Assembly: GCF_000315915.1 (NCBI RefSeq)
Contig: NC_020185.1
Location: 1,798,001 to 1,862,000 of the forward strand
Origin: Henningerozyma blattae CBS 6284
Lineage: Eukaryota > Ascomycota > Saccharomycetes > Saccharomycetales > Saccharomycetaceae
Direction of reading: 5' to 3'
DNA: 64,000 nucleotides
Part shown: piece by piece, positions 63,006 to 64,000 of the stretch
How positions within the stretch are numbered: position 1 is the stretch's first letter
How the letters are laid out: every line of letters starts with the position of its first letter
Translations under genes and position numbers: made by a program
The notes under the pieces: generated by a model
Database searches by the model: none
Told to the model about the DNA's origin: nothing
Seen by the model: the letters and a program-made list of their open reading frames with translations, nothing else

Positions 63006-64000
63006 TTATAATTCATCTTGAATTTCGACAGCTTCAGAAACTGATTCCTCAGCTTGTGTCTGAGCTTGTTCTACTTTTATATCATCACTTTCTTGAAATT
63101 CAGGAACTTCTTGAACCTGTTCTAGAACCTGTTCTTGAACTGGTTCAGATTCTTGGGCAGCTTCGGATACTTGAGCTGGGTCGGATTCTTGGACTAATTC
63201 CTCGAGTTGTTCTACCTCTTTAGCAGATTCATCAACAGGTTCACCAGCGTTAACAACAACTTGTTCTGGATCTTCATTGATAGCTAAGTCGCCTTCAACA
63301 TCAGTTTCCTTAAAAACTTTCTTCTTATATTCAGCAAAGACAGATTTGCCTGGGATATCATTCTTTGAATATTCTTCAGCGAAATCGCAGAAATGTTCTA
63401 CAGATTTACTTGTGTTGAAATAAATAATTTCAGTACCGTTACTGCCCGCTGGATATAAAGCAATTGTTGGAAATTTGTCAACATTTACAGATAGAATATC
63501 ATTGTTAAAAGCATTGATCTTTGCAAAACCGATTTTATCAGAATATGGATATAATAATTCAGCAGCCTTATCGAATAATGGATTGGTCTGTTTAGAACCT
63601 TCATCCCATGGGGAATAGTAATTGACAATGATATCTCTCTCATTATCCCTAACAAAGTCGTCATGAGTAGTACCAACTAATTGGTAAACAAATGTGTTTT
63701 CCTGAGTCTCTGGAACTGGTTCTGTTCCTATAACTGGATCAGCAGTACCATTCATAAATTTTTCAACTAAATCTCTAATGTCATTATGGTCGATTTTTAA
63801 AGGTTCTGTGATATTAGCATATTCTTCAGGTGATATTTGGTCAAAGGAGTATTTTCTATTGTTTGTCATATTGTGAATAGCAAATAATGGAAAGTTAGGT
63901 AATAAATTCAAGTTTTCAACTTGTTTACCGAACTTCAATGCGTCAACACCAACGAAATTCAATTGGTGACGGTATTTCATAGCTAATGGTTTCAATACTG
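63006..64000 (-). CDS. Protein disulfide isomerase family (PDI1/EUG1), a' active site lost; cut by window end
   Basis: About 331 C-terminal residues; the frame is open through base 64000, so the 5' part lies outside. From LNFVGVDALKFGKQVENLNL, NFPLFAIHNMTNNRKYSFDQ (b' domain) and VYQLVGTTHDDFV the match to Pdi1 is clear. In the a' domain the line corresponding to APWCGHCKRLAP reads SPWDEGSKQTNP (about 63,575-63,615), so both active-site Cys are replaced. FPTIALYPAGSNGTEIIYF (cis-Pro) is kept. The tail is longer than in Pdi1, about 90 residues of Glu/Gln/Val/Pro-rich sequence, and ends in EIQDEL, an HDEL-like ER retrieval signal with Gln in place of His. S. cerevisiae Eug1, the PDI1 duplicate, also has altered CxxS sites. 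MGR1 next door is as for PDI1. Confidence 0.88.
   Translation of the reverse strand, partial: VLKPLAMKYRHQLNFVGVDALKFGKQVENLNLLPNFPLFAIHNMTNNRKYSFDQISPEEYANITEPLKIDHNDIRDLVEKFMNGTADPVIGTEPVPETQENTFVYQLVGTTHDDFVRDNERDIIVNYYSPWDEGSKQTNPLFDKAAELLYPYSDKIGFAKINAFNNDILSVNVDKFPTIALYPAGSNGTEIIYFNTSKSVEHFCDFAEEYSKNDIPGKSVFAEYKKKVFKETDVEGDLAINEDPEQVVVNAGEPVDESAKEVEQLEELVQESDPAQVSEAAQESEPVQEQVLEQVQEVPEFQESDDIKVEQAQTQAEESVSEAVEIQDEL

Noticed and set aside
1..64000. CRISPR array, phage or bacterial elements
   Set aside because: All gene content is yeast nuclear; the tandem arrays have contiguous units without spacers.

Overview
This is a window from an AT-rich budding-yeast (Saccharomycetaceae) nuclear chromosome. 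The evidence is compact intron-free genes, Asn/Ser/Asp-rich linkers, long A/T homopolymers between genes, a yeast tRNA-Arg(ACG), and about 30 proteins recognisable as orthologues of named S. cerevisiae genes. I identified genes by recalled family sequence, motif and gene order; no search was run.

Layout. (1) 1-19.4 kb: 3' end of POL5, an alcohol-acetyltransferase-like gene, CIN8, TSR3, a VRL1-type VPS9/ankyrin gene, SGT2, tRNA-Arg, a small GATA factor, UTP23 and a PRB1-type vacuolar protease. This mixes genes that S. cerevisiae keeps on chrV-left (POL5, CIN8, PRB1) and chrXV (UTP23, TSR3, SGT2). (2) 19.4-24.7 kb: a GC-richer, repeat-laden stretch with RNQ1, BIK1 and STE50, then EMI1 and MXR2. 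A decayed Mutator-like transposase fragment and an 11-copy 13-bp minisatellite lie between RNQ1 and BIK1. (3) 24.7-38 kb: MXR2, LSB5, a divergent glutaredoxin-like gene, GFD2, GID7, PBN1 and a membrane protein of unknown function, following the S. cerevisiae chrIII-left series with some genes absent. (4) 39-64 kb: QCR7, CAB1, KRE28, RBA50, AGE1, SPS1, SPS22/SPS2 and URC2 (the chrIV-right YDR520-532 series), then POF1, EMC1, MGR1 and a PDI1/EUG1-type gene cut by the window end.

One chromosome here interleaves genes that S. cerevisiae splits between two sister regions (YCL and YDR; YEL and YOR). Expected neighbours such as HIS4, RRP7, DNL4, SRO9, GLK1, LRE1 and APA1 are absent. The simplest reading is a post-whole-genome-duplication yeast that lost duplicates independently of S. 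cerevisiae. I cannot name the genus.

Functional themes are ribosome biogenesis (POL5, TSR3, UTP23), mitosis (CIN8, BIK1, KRE28), ER and protein quality control (SGT2, EMC1, PBN1, PDI-like, GID7), endosomal traffic (VRL1, AGE1, LSB5), sporulation (SPS1, SPS22) and mitochondria (QCR7, MGR1). The points most worth a second look are an RNQ1 orthologue almost without its Q/N prion domain; a PDI whose a' active site is replaced by WDEGS; a membrane-anchored CPHF glutaredoxin at the GRX1/GRX2 locus; a probable pair of compensating frameshifts in SPS1; a tRNA-Leu relic and two isolated B-boxes; and the dense cluster of tandem arrays around the RNQ1/BIK1 GC peak.
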